In this document: positions 1 through 27,578 of the stretch, in pieces
How positions within the stretch are numbered: position 1 is the first letter of the stretch
Layout: each line of letters opens with the position of its first letter
Origin: Colius striatus
Lineage: Eukaryota; Chordata; Aves; Coliiformes; Coliidae
Reading direction: 5' to 3'
Assembly: GCF_028858725.1 (NCBI RefSeq)
Contig: NC_084767.1
Span: 17,437,895 to 17,501,894, forward strand
Length of the DNA stretch: 64,000 nt
Notes under the pieces: model-generated
Seen by the model: the letters and a program-made list of their open reading frames with translations, nothing else
Database searches by the model: none
What the model was told of the DNA's origin: nothing
Made by a program: the position numbers and the translations under genes

Positions 1-39
1 ATGTGCTGCAAAGTAAATTCTTGAAACATCACTTTTCAG

Positions 40-710
40 TGAATATCACTTCTTGCAACTTCAAGTACAAAACTAAGAACATCTGAAGATGCAAATCCAC
101 ATAAAAAGCGCAAAAACATTCTTGAAGAAAAACAAAACATTGAGTTAGGTCATTCAAACAAACTGATGTCTACTAGGAAAGTATGACACCAAGAAACCGA
201 GACTGACCTATGAAACCAAACATTCTTTTCCCCTTGCTCACTAATTGTTAATTTGCTTCAACAGTACGCAAAGAATGTAGCAATTTAGATTGCACTAGGC
301 AAACCCTGAGACAATTAATGCCTATTAAGTAGGAAAAGTTCTTGTTGATTTGATAATTTCAACAGACTACATTTTATCCAAATTTTGACCCATTTAAGTG
401 AAAGAACTTTTTTTACTGTTAACGTCTTTTGGAAGTTAAGAGAAATCTTGCATTGACCAATATCTCTACAATTTAAGATGCAAACTGAAGTAACATACAC
501 AATCCATTACAGATCACAGCTTTACGTTTCTTTGGTTTTTTGGTGCCTCTTACTTGTCTCTAGCCTAGCAACATCTCTTCCTTTCCCTAGGCAAGTGTTG
601 GACTTGGGTAAGGTAGGAGAGATCCACCATCAGTTTCCCACATTTTGCTGAAAGCCTACATGTTCCTTCTCTCTTAAAAGGTCATAATAAACCCACTTCT
701 CACAATTCTT
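40..710 (+). other. Candidate last exon and 3'UTR of an upstream + strand gene (possibly CDKL3)
   Basis: A pyrimidine-rich acceptor-like site ends at 39, and a second AG lies at 64-65. One frame is open from 43 to a TGA at 184-186. It encodes a lysine-rich tail containing the motifs SEDANPHKKRKN and EEKQNIELGH, which looks more like a protein end than random sequence. A canonical AATAAA follows at 686-691. Human synteny places CDKL3 upstream of PPP2CA on the same strand, so a CDKL3 3' end is expected here. I cannot align this tail to CDKL3, and the better acceptor (39) would use a different frame with an early stop. The exon start, frame and gene name are therefore uncertain. Confidence 0.28.
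686..691 (+). terminator. Poly(A) signal AATAAA of the putative upstream gene
   Basis: A perfect AATAAA hexamer lies about 500 bases after the putative stop at 184-186 and just before the GC content rises into the PPP2CA CpG island. It would place a cleavage site near 705-715. It supports a + strand transcript ending here but does not prove one. Confidence 0.3.
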
Positions 711-1473
711 TTGGTACCAATTGTTTGAGAGACAAGGAACGCGACCCAGCCTTTTTAATCTAAGCACTACATGCTGGTACAAGTAACAGACAGTATTTAA
801 GGCTCACGTTTAAGCTCAAAATACTTATTTCTAAACAAGCGCCCTCCACGCCTCCCTCTTCCTAGGACAGGGCAATCATGCTCAGGGCAACAGGAACCAC
901 AAGCAATTGCCAAGTAGGACGAAGCAATTACAAACGTCCCCTCCTCGACCCCTGGCAGATATTTGTCAGGCCGGGCGCCCTGAGCAGTACGGGCCCACTG
1001 AGGGGCCGGCGCTCGGCTCTCCCGGGCAGCAGGCACCATACAGTGCCGTGGCGCCCACAGCAGCGCCGCGCACTCCTCACCACCCCCCGGCACTGCCCCA
1101 CTGAGAAGGGCACCGCTGGCCTGACACGCCACAGCTCCAGCGAGCTGCACAGGGCCGACCGTCCACCACCGGGACACGACGTCGCGCATGGCCGGGGAGC
1201 ACCAACTCAGCCTAACACCCCCACCTCACAAGGCACGAGTGGCACACGCGCAAGCGCCGCAGGGCCTGCCCCCGCCGCTTTGTGCTGTTCTGCGCCGCGC
1301 AGGCGCGGATGAGCCCGGACTCCGCCCCGCCGCCTCCGTCCCACCGGTCGGGCGGGTCCGCCCCGGCCCGGCCCCACGCCGCCGCGCACGCGCGGCCCCG
1401 CCCGGAAGCTGCACACGCGCCGTTGCGTCCCATGGCGTCTCCCTCCCCCTCCCCGTAGTGGAAGCCGAGGCGG

Positions 1474-1481
1474 TGACGTCA
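1474..1481 (+). promoter_or_regulatory. PPP2CA: Consensus CRE (TGACGTCA)
   Basis: The 8-base palindrome TGACGTCA lies 216 bases before the PPP2CA start codon inside the CpG island. CREB/ATF factors bind this site. From memory, the mammalian PPP2CA promoter is also described as having a functional CRE. Occupancy here is inferred. Confidence 0.7.
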
Positions 1482-1696
1482 GAAGCGGCGGCCATTACAC
1501 GGTCTGGTGCGAGGGAGCGGGCGGTAGAGCTGCAGCAGCGGAGAGCGCCGCGCCGGCCGCCCGACTCGCAGCGCTCCGGGCCGCTTCCGCACCCGGCGCC
1601 TCGTCCTGCCGCGTCGCAGTCGTCGGCGTTGAGAGCGCGGATCGTAGGGGCCTCCGGGGTGGTGCGGCAGCAGCCCGTGAGGAGGGGGAGAGCGGG

Positions 1697-17533
<15,837 letters not shown>

Positions 17534-18620
17534 AGAGATTTTAGACCTGTACAGTATTGCCATGAACCATATGTTGACCTAAAGAAAATGGGAAGAGCAA
17601 CAGTAACTCCAAAGTGTCAGAAAATATTTAACATTCAAACTTGTTTTCACATGGACCAAAAGACGTGCCATATTCAAATACAAAGCCTCTTGTCGTCAAC
17701 AACTGTGACCACTTTAGAATGAACCAGTTCATTGCATGCTGAAGCAACATTGTTGGTCAAGAAACCAGTTTCTGGCATAGCGCTATTTGTAGTTACTTTT
17801 GCTTTCTCTGAGAGACTGCAAATAATAAGATGTAGACATTAACACCTCGTGAAAACATTTAACTTTCCATTTAGCTATAGCTTTATTCAGCATGACTGTA
17901 GATAAGGGTAGCAGCAAACAATCATTGAAGCTTAAAGAACATTTTTAAAATAAGTACCAAGGCCTCATATTTGTTCTGAAACTGTTTGTTTGTTTTATTT
18001 TCAGGGAAAACTGTTTAATTTAATTGTATTGATTTTTTTTTTTTGTCTGCACTCAGTTCCCTCTTCCACTCTTTGCCCTACCATATTGTCCCTTGTAATT
18101 GTCCGAGGATAGTGAATTACTTTGAACAGAACTGTTTTTTTCTGTAAAACAATGTTACTGCAGGACAGAGCTGCAGTGTTTTTCATAATAAACTTGTGAA
18201 CTAAGTATGGAAAAATGTCAAATCCTAATTGCATCTCAGGTCAACTGTGGTTTAATAAACTAACATGTAGCTGGATGGGGTTTTTAAACTTGCATAGAAC
18301 TTTCCACCTTAAATAACTAAAACTGAGGTGATTGAAATGTGCTGGAAAACACTGACCTTTGGAGTTCTGGCGCAGGAAGGTTCCTGGTCAGGTGTTGTCA
18401 TGCAGCTGAGAACAGCTCGCTTGTTCCTGACATGTTGCTGTCTTTCCCTCTTGGTGCTCTACGGAAATAGTAAGAAATGGAAGAACACAGGATCACATAC
18501 TTGAGCGTGGCTTTTTTTTCAAGTGTAAATCTAAATAAATCATTTACAATGTAGGTGCTAATACTTATAATCATTTTCTGAAAAACTAAGAATAAAACCA
18601 GTTTTCTAAACATTAAAGGA
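17534..18620 (+). other. PPP2CA: PPP2CA 3'UTR
   Basis: AT-rich non-coding sequence follows the TAA at 17531-17533. Canonical AATAAA hexamers lie at 18187-18192, 18254-18259 and 18591-18596, so several 3' ends are possible. PP2A catalytic subunit levels are known to be held nearly constant after transcription, so this region is a likely control site. That is inference. Confidence 0.7.
18187..18259 (+). terminator. PPP2CA: PPP2CA poly(A) signals
   Basis: Two perfect AATAAA hexamers (18187-18192 and 18254-18259) lie 0.65-0.73 kb after the stop. A third at 18591-18596 would give a longer transcript. Which is used cannot be read from sequence. Confidence 0.6.
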
Positions 18621-20349
18621 AATAACTTGAAATTGGTGCTATGTGTATTGCCCAGGCTTCCATTCTGAAAAACAGTGGTATGTGGTTTATGTTAACTTCT
18701 GTTGAAGTACTCCCTGTCTTCTCACTTGTCTCAGAATTTGAATCCCAATTTGGTTACTCTGCTCAAAACAGAAGTTCAAGTTTGTGCCGCCTTAAGGCCT
18801 GAAACTGATTGGGCATATCTTAAAAAGATGGACCTGGCTGTTGTTTTAATAGAGGACTCCTACTGAAATGTTTACAAGACTCTAAATTTCTTGGGCACAA
18901 GGTAGATTCTGCACCAACAGAGAGGTTTAATTCTTTTTTTCACATGCTTCACAGGGAAAGTACAGAAATTCTGCGGATGTCCAGCCTACCTCGAGGCCCA
19001 AGCCTAGACATACTTTTTGTGTCTTTCTCACTTTTTTTGTGGGAGAACTGCTTAATTCTGTAACTTGCAGAGAATATGCAGCATTTCACCAAGCGTTGGT
19101 ACTTCACTCCTTTTTTTGAAAGACTTTGAGTGGTTGCTTTTCTTTCTTCCGCAAAAATTCAGGCTTGTCCTGTAGGTTGGGTTTCATATGGTTTCTGGAG
19201 AGTGCTTGTCTACTGCAGTTTGAGCTCTCACAGGAACAAGTGCAGACTAAAAATAAGTGCTTCTAAAGTGTCTTTTTTTAGTATATCGAACTTTTGCTTT
19301 GATCACTATTAAACCCATCCTTTGCTGGAGAGAGTAGTTCACTTTAAATTCCTTTTGCGCTATAAATGGATTTGTACATAGAACTTTATGCCTTAATTGA
19401 CACCATTCCTTCAACAGTAATGACTTTGCCCTATTTTCTGTTTTCCCTGTTATTGCTGTGACTCATCCCGTGCTCTGAGGGGAACAGTCAGTTCATGTGC
19501 AGAGTTTCTGCAGACAGATGCAAGTAGTTGTTGGTAAAGTCGGTGGAGAACCTTGGAAGTCACTGGTTTTGCGCTTTCCCCTGTAATTACACAGTGACTG
19601 GCTGCTTGAATATTGTGAACACAAAAATGTTACTGTGATGGAGACTGGCTAGCAGCAGTACTAAACCAGCTAAAAGCATGTTTTGAAAGATTCGAGAAAG
19701 GAGACTTAAAATAGATGTGATTGTCTTGAGTTATGGTAGTTGATCGATTAGTTCACCCGAGCAAAACTTCCTTTACTTCAGCCTGTGCTGATGCTGGCTG
19801 CAGGGAAATGAGCATAATTAGGATTTGTGCTTGCTTTGGAGATGATGTTTCCTCCATCAAGAGTGGTGAATTCATTAGATGTGAAATAGGAGCAGCTGAA
19901 AATCCCATGTTGTGGTAGTTGGGTATTGTTTTTTAAGCAGGATACTAAAGCCCAGTGTTAGCAGGGAGAGTAGACATCAAGGTTGAAATGGCCAGAAGGC
20001 AGCTGTGAGTGAAAGGATGCTTGTCTATGAACTACTCTAGAAACGTCTTCTTTTTTCCTGCAGTTTCTCTGAATCGGAATGGAGGTCGATAGAACCCTAT
20101 TGGGCAGATAGGGGCGTGTTTTGAGCTTTCCGTGTGTTTTACCAAGCCATACTAAATGATGTCCTGTCATTTGGCCATTTATCAGACTGAAGTAAGCAGT
20201 CTTCATTTCTGGAGGCCCATACTTCTGTCAGAGGTCATTCAGTCAAAACCAAGAGACACAATCGCACTCCTATTCAGGAAAACATCCCGTAAGTTTGGTT
20301 TTGAAAGGAAAAAGGACATGGTTTTGAAGTGGATAGGTATGGCAGTTCT

Positions 20350-20375
20350 CCCCCCCCCCCCCCCCCCCCCCCCCC
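20350..20375 (+). repeat. Poly(C) tract of 26 bases
   Basis: Twenty-six consecutive C residues are followed by an ATCATC-type triplet stretch. Such runs are prone to slippage and consensus error, so the true length may differ. Confidence 0.95.
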
Positions 20376-23300
20376 AATCATCATCATGCTCATTTCTACA
20401 CCTTCCTTGGGCCTGTTCCCACGCTGTGCTCCCTGCCCTCCTCCCATGGCTCTCCCTGGTGCATGCGTGACTGACAGAGAGTGCTGCGCCTGGGTGGACA
20501 TGTGCTCCAAGGTAACGCCAGCGCGCGTGTGGCTAGTGGCTTGTGCTCTTGTCAGATTGTTTCCAGCTGCTGACATTTGCACACACGCTCAGTGTCTCTG
20601 CTCCAAATGCTCGGGCAGCGTTGCCTATTTTAGACCTTCTGATCGTGCCCTGGAAGGACATTTGACGCACAGGCAAGTGAAGACAGACAAAGCTGGCTGC
20701 CTTGTTCTTCCCTATGTGTATGTGTGTCTGTCTAGTAACAGAATAAATTCTCCCTTGGGGAAAAAGGTGCTGAGTGGACATACTGCTGCTGAAAGCTTTG
20801 ACACTTCATCTGCCTGTATTTCAGTCTTGTTAGTAGCAAAAGTCCATCTGGAAATGTTAGGGAATTCTGAGAGCTACCCATATTGACCATTCCATGCTTC
20901 CACAGGAAGGGGATTTTTTACAGTAGTAAATTTAAACACTGAAAGCCTTTTTCATAAAGTGTATGTCAAGAGCCTGGGACAGAGTTTGCTCTGGCAATTT
21001 ACAAATTCAGCCTGAATCTGAAAGGATTTCCTCACATACAATACAAACCCAAAACTCTTACCCAGGTGCCAGGTTTATTTTGGACCTTTTTTCATAGTTC
21101 AATAAACACATTCCTTGGGTTTTCCCCTCTCACCCCTTCATTCCTTTAGTGCTACTGGAGCATAGGTCTGCTGTCAGAGCATTTGTGACCTGAGGAGCAG
21201 GATGGGGCTGGCAGTCAAATGTTCTTGTTTGTTCAAGGAAAAATGGTCTGAGAAGAGGCAAATGTGATCAAATCACAATTATGAATTTCCTGTTAAATAC
21301 TGCTCCAAATTCAATGAATTGGAGGTGGAGCTCGCTCACCACTTCCTTGTGTTTCTGTCATGCATTTATTAACGCTTACCACTCCTTAGTTGCTTCTTGT
21401 TTTGTCTATATGTTGAGCACTCCTGGACACCTGAGAAATGTTTTTGGGGTATTTTTTGCAGAGGTTAAAGCAAAGTTTTATAAGAGAGAAACGTGATTTA
21501 GTATTCTCTGTTTTTTGCAACCATGTGCATTGTGGGAGCTTTGAACCAAAATGCAAGCAATAGTTTTTGAAGTCCTGTAGAATGCACAGAGTGCCTTCTG
21601 TACCTTACAGTGATCCCTACACCAAGTGTTGTTTCTCTGCAAGTTCCAGGAGAAGGTTGGAAACAGGTAAAGTGTTAAGTAAAAATGACACTGGTCTGTG
21701 CAGCAATCCTTCAGTGCCCGTGGAGACACTAAAAAGCCCTGCAGAGTAAGCGGTTTGCGAGTCAGCCTGCTGTGGTTTTTTAAAAAGTTATTTTGGTGCT
21801 CTAATTCATTTGGCTGTGCTCCTGGATGAGAAGAAAGGCAGGCTGCTCTCTTGAGCAAGGGACCAGGGTTCTTTGGCATATATACTGGCAAAAAAAAAAA
21901 AAGGCTGAAACATCACTTTTGGTTTTAAATTAAGCAGTGCTGCATGTTATAGCCTTTAAAAACCTGTGGTGTGGATTGAAAGCTTTATTTAAGATGGGTT
22001 GAACTATAGCTTTTCATCTCTTAATTACGTTGAAGAGAGCTGCTTTTGGGTGAAGATTAAGCTGATTGCTGGTAGTCCATAAAAAACCTTAATCACTAAG
22101 GGTACCTAAACGTTATATGTATGTAATAGCCAACGTAGAAAAAGCAAGTTGGCTGTACTGGCTTTTCAAACAGGAGGGCACAATAGCACAGGCCAGGTGA
22201 AGTGGCGGGGCTGCGGGATGTTGTGGACTGCGCTAGGGAAAGCCCTGGCAGCACTGGCACTAGTGCAGCCTCAAGGGCAGAGCAGGGTACCTTCCCAATG
22301 ACATTTCTGTGTTTGAAGCAGCATCTCACTGGGTTGTGGTACACGAGACTTGGTGGTTATCCTGTTTGCTCATTCAGCACACTGCTGTGAAGCTGTCAAG
22401 CCTTTGGTTGTGGTTTGCAAAACATCGACTAAAAAAAAAATCCTGGTGGGGAGCGGATGTTCCAATAGCTTCAAATCAGCATTGGTTCATTTTTTCCTGA
22501 TCGTGACACCGAACGCTGCCCAGGGACTGGTGAGGGAAGAGGAGCAGTGTGATGAGAGGTGAGAATCCTGGAGGGAAACTTGCAGGCACATGGCGAGAAG
22601 CCTGTCCTACAGAGTCTTGTATGGTTGCACAGGGTTGTATAAATCAGATGAAGCCTTTGCTGTTTGGTCATCTTGTTGATTTAGGTGTACAATTTCTACA
22701 TCAGATTTCGCCAAACACAGCTGGGGTTTTTTTGAAGGAGTGGTTAGGTTTTTTTAAACTTTTCATTAAATATATGACCTGTTCTCTGGATGACACATTT
22801 GAAAGCAAAACTGTCAGAGAGGAGTGTACGGTTTAAACTGATACTTGTATGAATGGGCTGAAAGGCTTCGGCCTGGCTCCCAACTGCCTTTATGTTTCAG
22901 GCAGTTTGAAGAAAACCCACCTCCACTTCTAATTGTAACACTTGCTGTGAAAACCCCTTATTTATGGTAGCAGTCAGTGAAGGAGTGGCCAGCGACCACT
23001 GCTCTCCTCTGCCTCATTTTATGAAGAAATAGGGAGGGCCTTGAAGGAGCCTTGTCTGTGACGATTCTGCAGTGCTCATTCCACACTGACCCACTTTACA
23101 AGCAGCTTCACTCCTTTTCCACTGCTGCCTGTGTTCTTGGGGAGGAGGACTCAGACTGCTGCTGAGGCAGAGACCCCTGCCCCACAGAGGGAAGCCTGAT
23201 TTGTTTTCTCCCACCTCTCAAAGAAAAGCTGGTGATGGGTTCTGCATTGTGTCTGGCCATGAATTTCTCTAGCTTTAGCTCAGTCATCTCAAACTATTAC

Positions 23301-23619
23301 TGGGCTCTCCCTCTCTCTTCACTTTCTTAAAAATGCTTTGAATTAGCCTGACTTCTGAAACACACTTTATTCCCGTGGACTTTGAAACCTTAAAGCACTA
23401 GCTTTTTATCATCTGTGACATCAGAACCAGCACAGAGCCTGCTTTTTGGACTTTGAACAGCTCGAGGTTTTAAGCCCTGGGCCGTGCAACCCATTAAAGC
23501 CACTCTAGTTCACCTGCTCCCACGTCCGCTTACGAAGGATATTCACAATTTTACAAATTGCCTCTTACGAGCGGTCCTAAGGGTAGCTAAAGCGAGGCTG
23601 CTCCATCTGCTCAGTTCAC

Positions 23620-23930
23620 GGCATCCACCAGAGCCTTCCTTGCCCGTCCTCCGTCCCTCGGCGCGGGCCCTGGCGCCACCACGTGGCCGCGCCTCGCGTG
23701 TCCCCCGCCGAGGCCGCTCCCTGACGGCTCGGCCTGGCCCGGCCTGGCCCGGTCCGGCCCGGCTTGGCCGCTCGCCGCCCGCCGGGGCTGGCCGTGCGTG
23801 ACTCTCGCATCCAGCAACGGCGAGGCGGGCGCCCGGCTGCCCCGTGCGGCACAAAGCGTTTCCAGGGAGGCCAGGGCACAGCCAGCGCGCAGTTTGTGCG
23901 TGGGGAGGCGGAGCGGGGGTGAGGTTAGGG
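23620..23930. promoter_or_regulatory. Orphan CpG island between PPP2CA and SKP1
   Basis: About 300 bases of dense CpG and GC sit inside AT-rich intergenic DNA, 5 kb from the nearest known exon. The island includes tandem CCGGCCTGGC-like units (about 23730-23765), the palindrome CCACGTGG at 23679-23686 and a GTGAGG donor-like site near 23919. It could be a promoter of an unannotated transcript or an enhancer-type CpG island. No protein-coding exon is recognisable. Confidence 0.55.
23679..23686. promoter_or_regulatory. E-box palindrome CCACGTGG
   Basis: An eight-base perfect palindrome with the CACGTG core used by USF, MYC/MAX and related bHLH-ZIP factors, within the orphan CpG island. A single motif is weak evidence by itself. 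Confidence 0.4.
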
Positions 23931-24692
23931 ACCAGATGCTGCAAATATATTCGAGGTAGGCGCGTTTCTATTTTTAACCTTTACTTCTCCCCAAACCCCA
24001 ACCTTTAGTCTTCTAAATTCTTTCGAATCCCTGTCATTATGTATGGGGAAATATTACTCTTTTGTTTCTTAAGAAATAGAAGCTCATAAAGTAAAAAAGT
24101 GAATTGGTGTCTGTGTGACAGAGTTCAGTTATCAAGTTCCATCAGTGTTAATTGAACCCTTGTCTAATGGGTGGGCTCTGCCACCCCCGGTCTGGTGTTA
24201 CTGGGATGACAAGCAACACTTTCTCAAGGATGCTGTTGTAACACAAGTTTTGATGAAGTGGAAACAAAGTCATTAACTTTTTCGGGAGTCATACTGAGAA
24301 CAAGAATTTTCCTCTTTTGCTACTTGTGTTGTTGCAAGATTGAACATGAGCGGCACAGGCTTTGAGCTCGTAGTGCCTTTCTACCATCTCTGACATGTGA
24401 TTCTCACCTTTCCTGCTGTTACACTGAAACATTCAGCTCAATTTTTTTAAACTTTCTGATGTGGCTGCTTGTTTTAAAACATGTTCCTCATCTTTTGTAT
24501 TCCTGAAAAACAAAAAAAAAGCCCACAGTTTTTTCAGCAAGTCTTGTTCTCCCTGTGTGTAGATGAGGTTCTTGTTCAGATCTGATGGTCACAGCTCCCC
24601 TTCCAGAGAACTGCACCTGACGCTCCTTGCTAAAGCAACTCTGCTTTCGGGACCACCAGCCCAGGGACTCCAAGCTGAGTTCTGTGAAGTTT

Positions 24693-24746
24693 ACAGTTGG
24701 ACCTGATGATCTTAAAGGTCTTTTCAAGCCTAAAGGATTCTATGAT
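24693..24746 (+). mobile_element. CR1 LINE 3' end fragment
   Basis: The stretch reads TTGGACCTGATGATCTTAAA, then a TCTTTTCAAGCCTAA-type segment and GATTCTATGAT. This matches the CR1 3' terminus with its ATTCTATG-type end, in + orientation. Only the last 50-60 bases of the element are clear. Confidence 0.7.
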
Positions 24747-26068
24747 AAGTTTCCCAACTTGTTGGAGGAGCAAAGCAGAGATCTCTCAAGCCTGGTTCTC
24801 GATAGGCTTTGCCAACCACATGTCACACTAGCAGTATTGAAAATTCATCAATATGTTATCTCCATAGGCTCGAAATCACCACCAGCAGAAAAAAAACCCC
24901 ACACAGTTTCTCTGTAGAAGTGGAGAATCTTGAGTGTTTTGAGGAGTGAGGGCCACAGTCATTTTTTCCTGAGAGAATTAGCCGGGAAGAGAAACCAAAG
25001 CTGCAGAGCAGATGCAGGGCCATGCCCAGGGGCTATTCTTCAACGTTCATGTGGTAAAATCCCCATCACCCCGCAGCTGCATCACTGCACAGCTGCCTTT
25101 GCCTGTGGCTGCTGTGAAGATGTAGGTCAGAGCTCTCTAGATCTGTTAAGCATTAACTCAAGCTTGCACTGATCTTGTTTGCACCCATCTTTTCAGCTGT
25201 TTGCTGCAGTGTTCAGCTTCCTCCTCTGAGTTCTCAGTGGTAAAGGGCCCTCGATTGCAATTTAACCGTGGTTGGCTCCTGGTGAGATTACCTTTATGGC
25301 TCCAGGTGGTGATGCTTGGGTTTAGGATGATTTGCATTGCAAGGATTACTCATGTGCCTAACAATTGAATCTGGGCCACCTCTCTTTCGAAAAATCTTGT
25401 TCTTTGCCTTGCAGCTTTAGTGAAGGATGGGCCTTTTGTGTTATTAATACTGACTTACTCACAGGACTTTGGCTATCAAGGCTGCAGCAGCTGCTTTTTT
25501 GCAACAGATAACAGAAAGCATCTGGGCCAGCTGGGATGGTTCATTGTAGGATATGTAGGGCACAGCGGGAGGTGGCCCCCTTGTGATTACAGCATATCTG
25601 TGACAGCTGTCTGCTGCTTTTTGGGGTGTGGAGTGTTTTGGGGTTTTTTTTTGGTGGGTATTTTTTTTTAACTTTCCCAGAATTCTAATTTAACAGCTAA
25701 ATTCAAAGTCCACCATGGACTGAATCTTCTCCTTTTAGAAAGCTGCAGAGAGCTGAATCAAGTATGAAACTTATCAATAGCATCACTTTGAATTAAGTTC
25801 ATACACAGACCATAATTAAGCATGGAACCAAGCTTTCTGCCTGTTCCTAGATTTCATTCGATTTGTCTGGTATAGAGAGCAAACCCCATCCCCCTCCGCT
25901 GTGCCTGATTTGCAGTCCACATGCTTCTGCTCACTCACCACCAGCCAGATCCAAAACCTGCATCTTTGGCAACATCAGGAACTGGGATTTGGGATTTGCA
26001 GATACGTTTTCCACAGACCACCTTCTGCCATTGTTTGATCCCATAAACCAAGGAGTGTTAACATCAAT

Positions 26069-26086
26069 AAATATATATATATATAT
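26069..26086. repeat. AT dinucleotide microsatellite
   Basis: Nine or so AT units followed by a short T run. Confidence 0.85.
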
Positions 26087-27491
26087 TTTTTAAAAGGGCA
26101 TTTAAGGAAAATTAAAGCAGTGCTGTTTCTTTTGTTAGTGCCATGAATGTGGTTCTCTGCATTTGAGTAGGAGAGGGAGTGATTGGGGAGAAGGGAGGCA
26201 AATGTGATGATGGTACAATCAAAAGGCCATATCAGGCATAGTTTGGAGGCTTCACACATTTATATATGAGACACATATATTGAAAATATTATATTTAGGT
26301 CCTAATAAATGATGAACAAACAGCTTATCTGCTTACTAATACCAGGATCTTTGAGGAACCTCTGTTGGCATAAAAGTCTGCTGTATAAACGTCACCTGAC
26401 ACCTTCGGCTGCTCACTTGGCTGTTATGAAGAGGAGCTCCACTGAAGCACAGATACAGTAGTTCAGGCTGAGGAGACCACCGAGGGTCATTTGGACCATG
26501 TCCTGAATTTGGATCCATCTTCAAAGTCAAATCAGGTTGCTCAGTCATCTTCAAGAGGGCTGTAACTAAGGAGCTGCTCAGCATCTGAAAGCCTACGAAA
26601 CAAGATTCCTGAGTCAGGCAGATGTCTCCAACAGCACTTTGGAATTTATACCAAAACAATTTTAAGAGCTGATGTAGGGTAGTCTCACTGACACCTGAGT
26701 CCCAAGAGGTTCTTCCTGGCTGAGAATCTGTGAGTCTTCCATATCTGCAGAGTCAGCCCTAATCAACAGTCTACTTAATATTAAATACTCTTAATATTTG
26801 TGGTCTCACTGGTTACATCACTCCGGTAGAAAATTGATGAAATAGAGGAGGATACTTCTGTAGTTAGGCTGCTACATCAGCTGTCAACTCTGAAATGAGC
26901 AAAACAAGCTTATGACCTGAGAATTTCTAAATCTCAGGAGAATTCTTTATGTTAGAAGATACTTTCTAGACAGTATGACTGACATTTGTTCAATAAGGGG
27001 TGCGGTGCACAGCCTGGGACCCCAGGGAATGGGGTCCTTAGGCTGCACTCATGCTCTGCAGTGAAATGTTGTTGCAGGTACCAGTTACAGGTAGCCCGGG
27101 TATGTCTGCATCCAAGTGCTGTGAAAACAATCACCAGTTCTAAAAACACTTTAAAGTAAGATTTAAATCAAAGCAAATTGTCCCAATCACAGGTTCTGTA
27201 TAAATATTTCACTTTGCCATAGACAGCTGATGCAAGACTGAGCTTAGCTTGGCATGGCAGCTGTGCTGTGTGTGGCAGCATAAGGCAGCACCCCAGGCAC
27301 CTTGGGGTCACTTTGGTGAGCTCATCCCCTGATCTGCATTTGTCACTGTGCAAAAGCCTTCATCTCTTTTTCTGAAAACCCAATGCCTGTTGCCATCTAT
27401 CACATATCTTTGACTTTTCAGACGTTACCTGCGTAGAGGTACACTGCTCAAATGAGGTGTTGTGCTAAACCAGCACTGCTTTGGCGGCACG

Positions 27492-27578
27492 TCACATAAT
27501 TGTTTAGGTTGGAAAAAGCCTTTAAGATTATGGAGTCCAACTGTTAGCCCAGCACTGCCACGTTCCCTACTAAACCTA
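27492..27578 (-). mobile_element. CR1 LINE 3' end fragment
   Basis: It starts TCACATAATTGTTTAGGTTG and goes on through GGAGTCCAACTGTTAGCCC. This is the reverse complement of a diverged CR1 3' end. It is short and lies about 0.6 kb before the SKP1 CpG island. Confidence 0.7.

Noticed and set aside
523-595. Possible minus-strand terminal exon (GRDVARLETSKRHQK)
   Set aside because: It has a plausible acceptor and stop, but no synteny support and no supporting poly(A) signal. It is likely chance.
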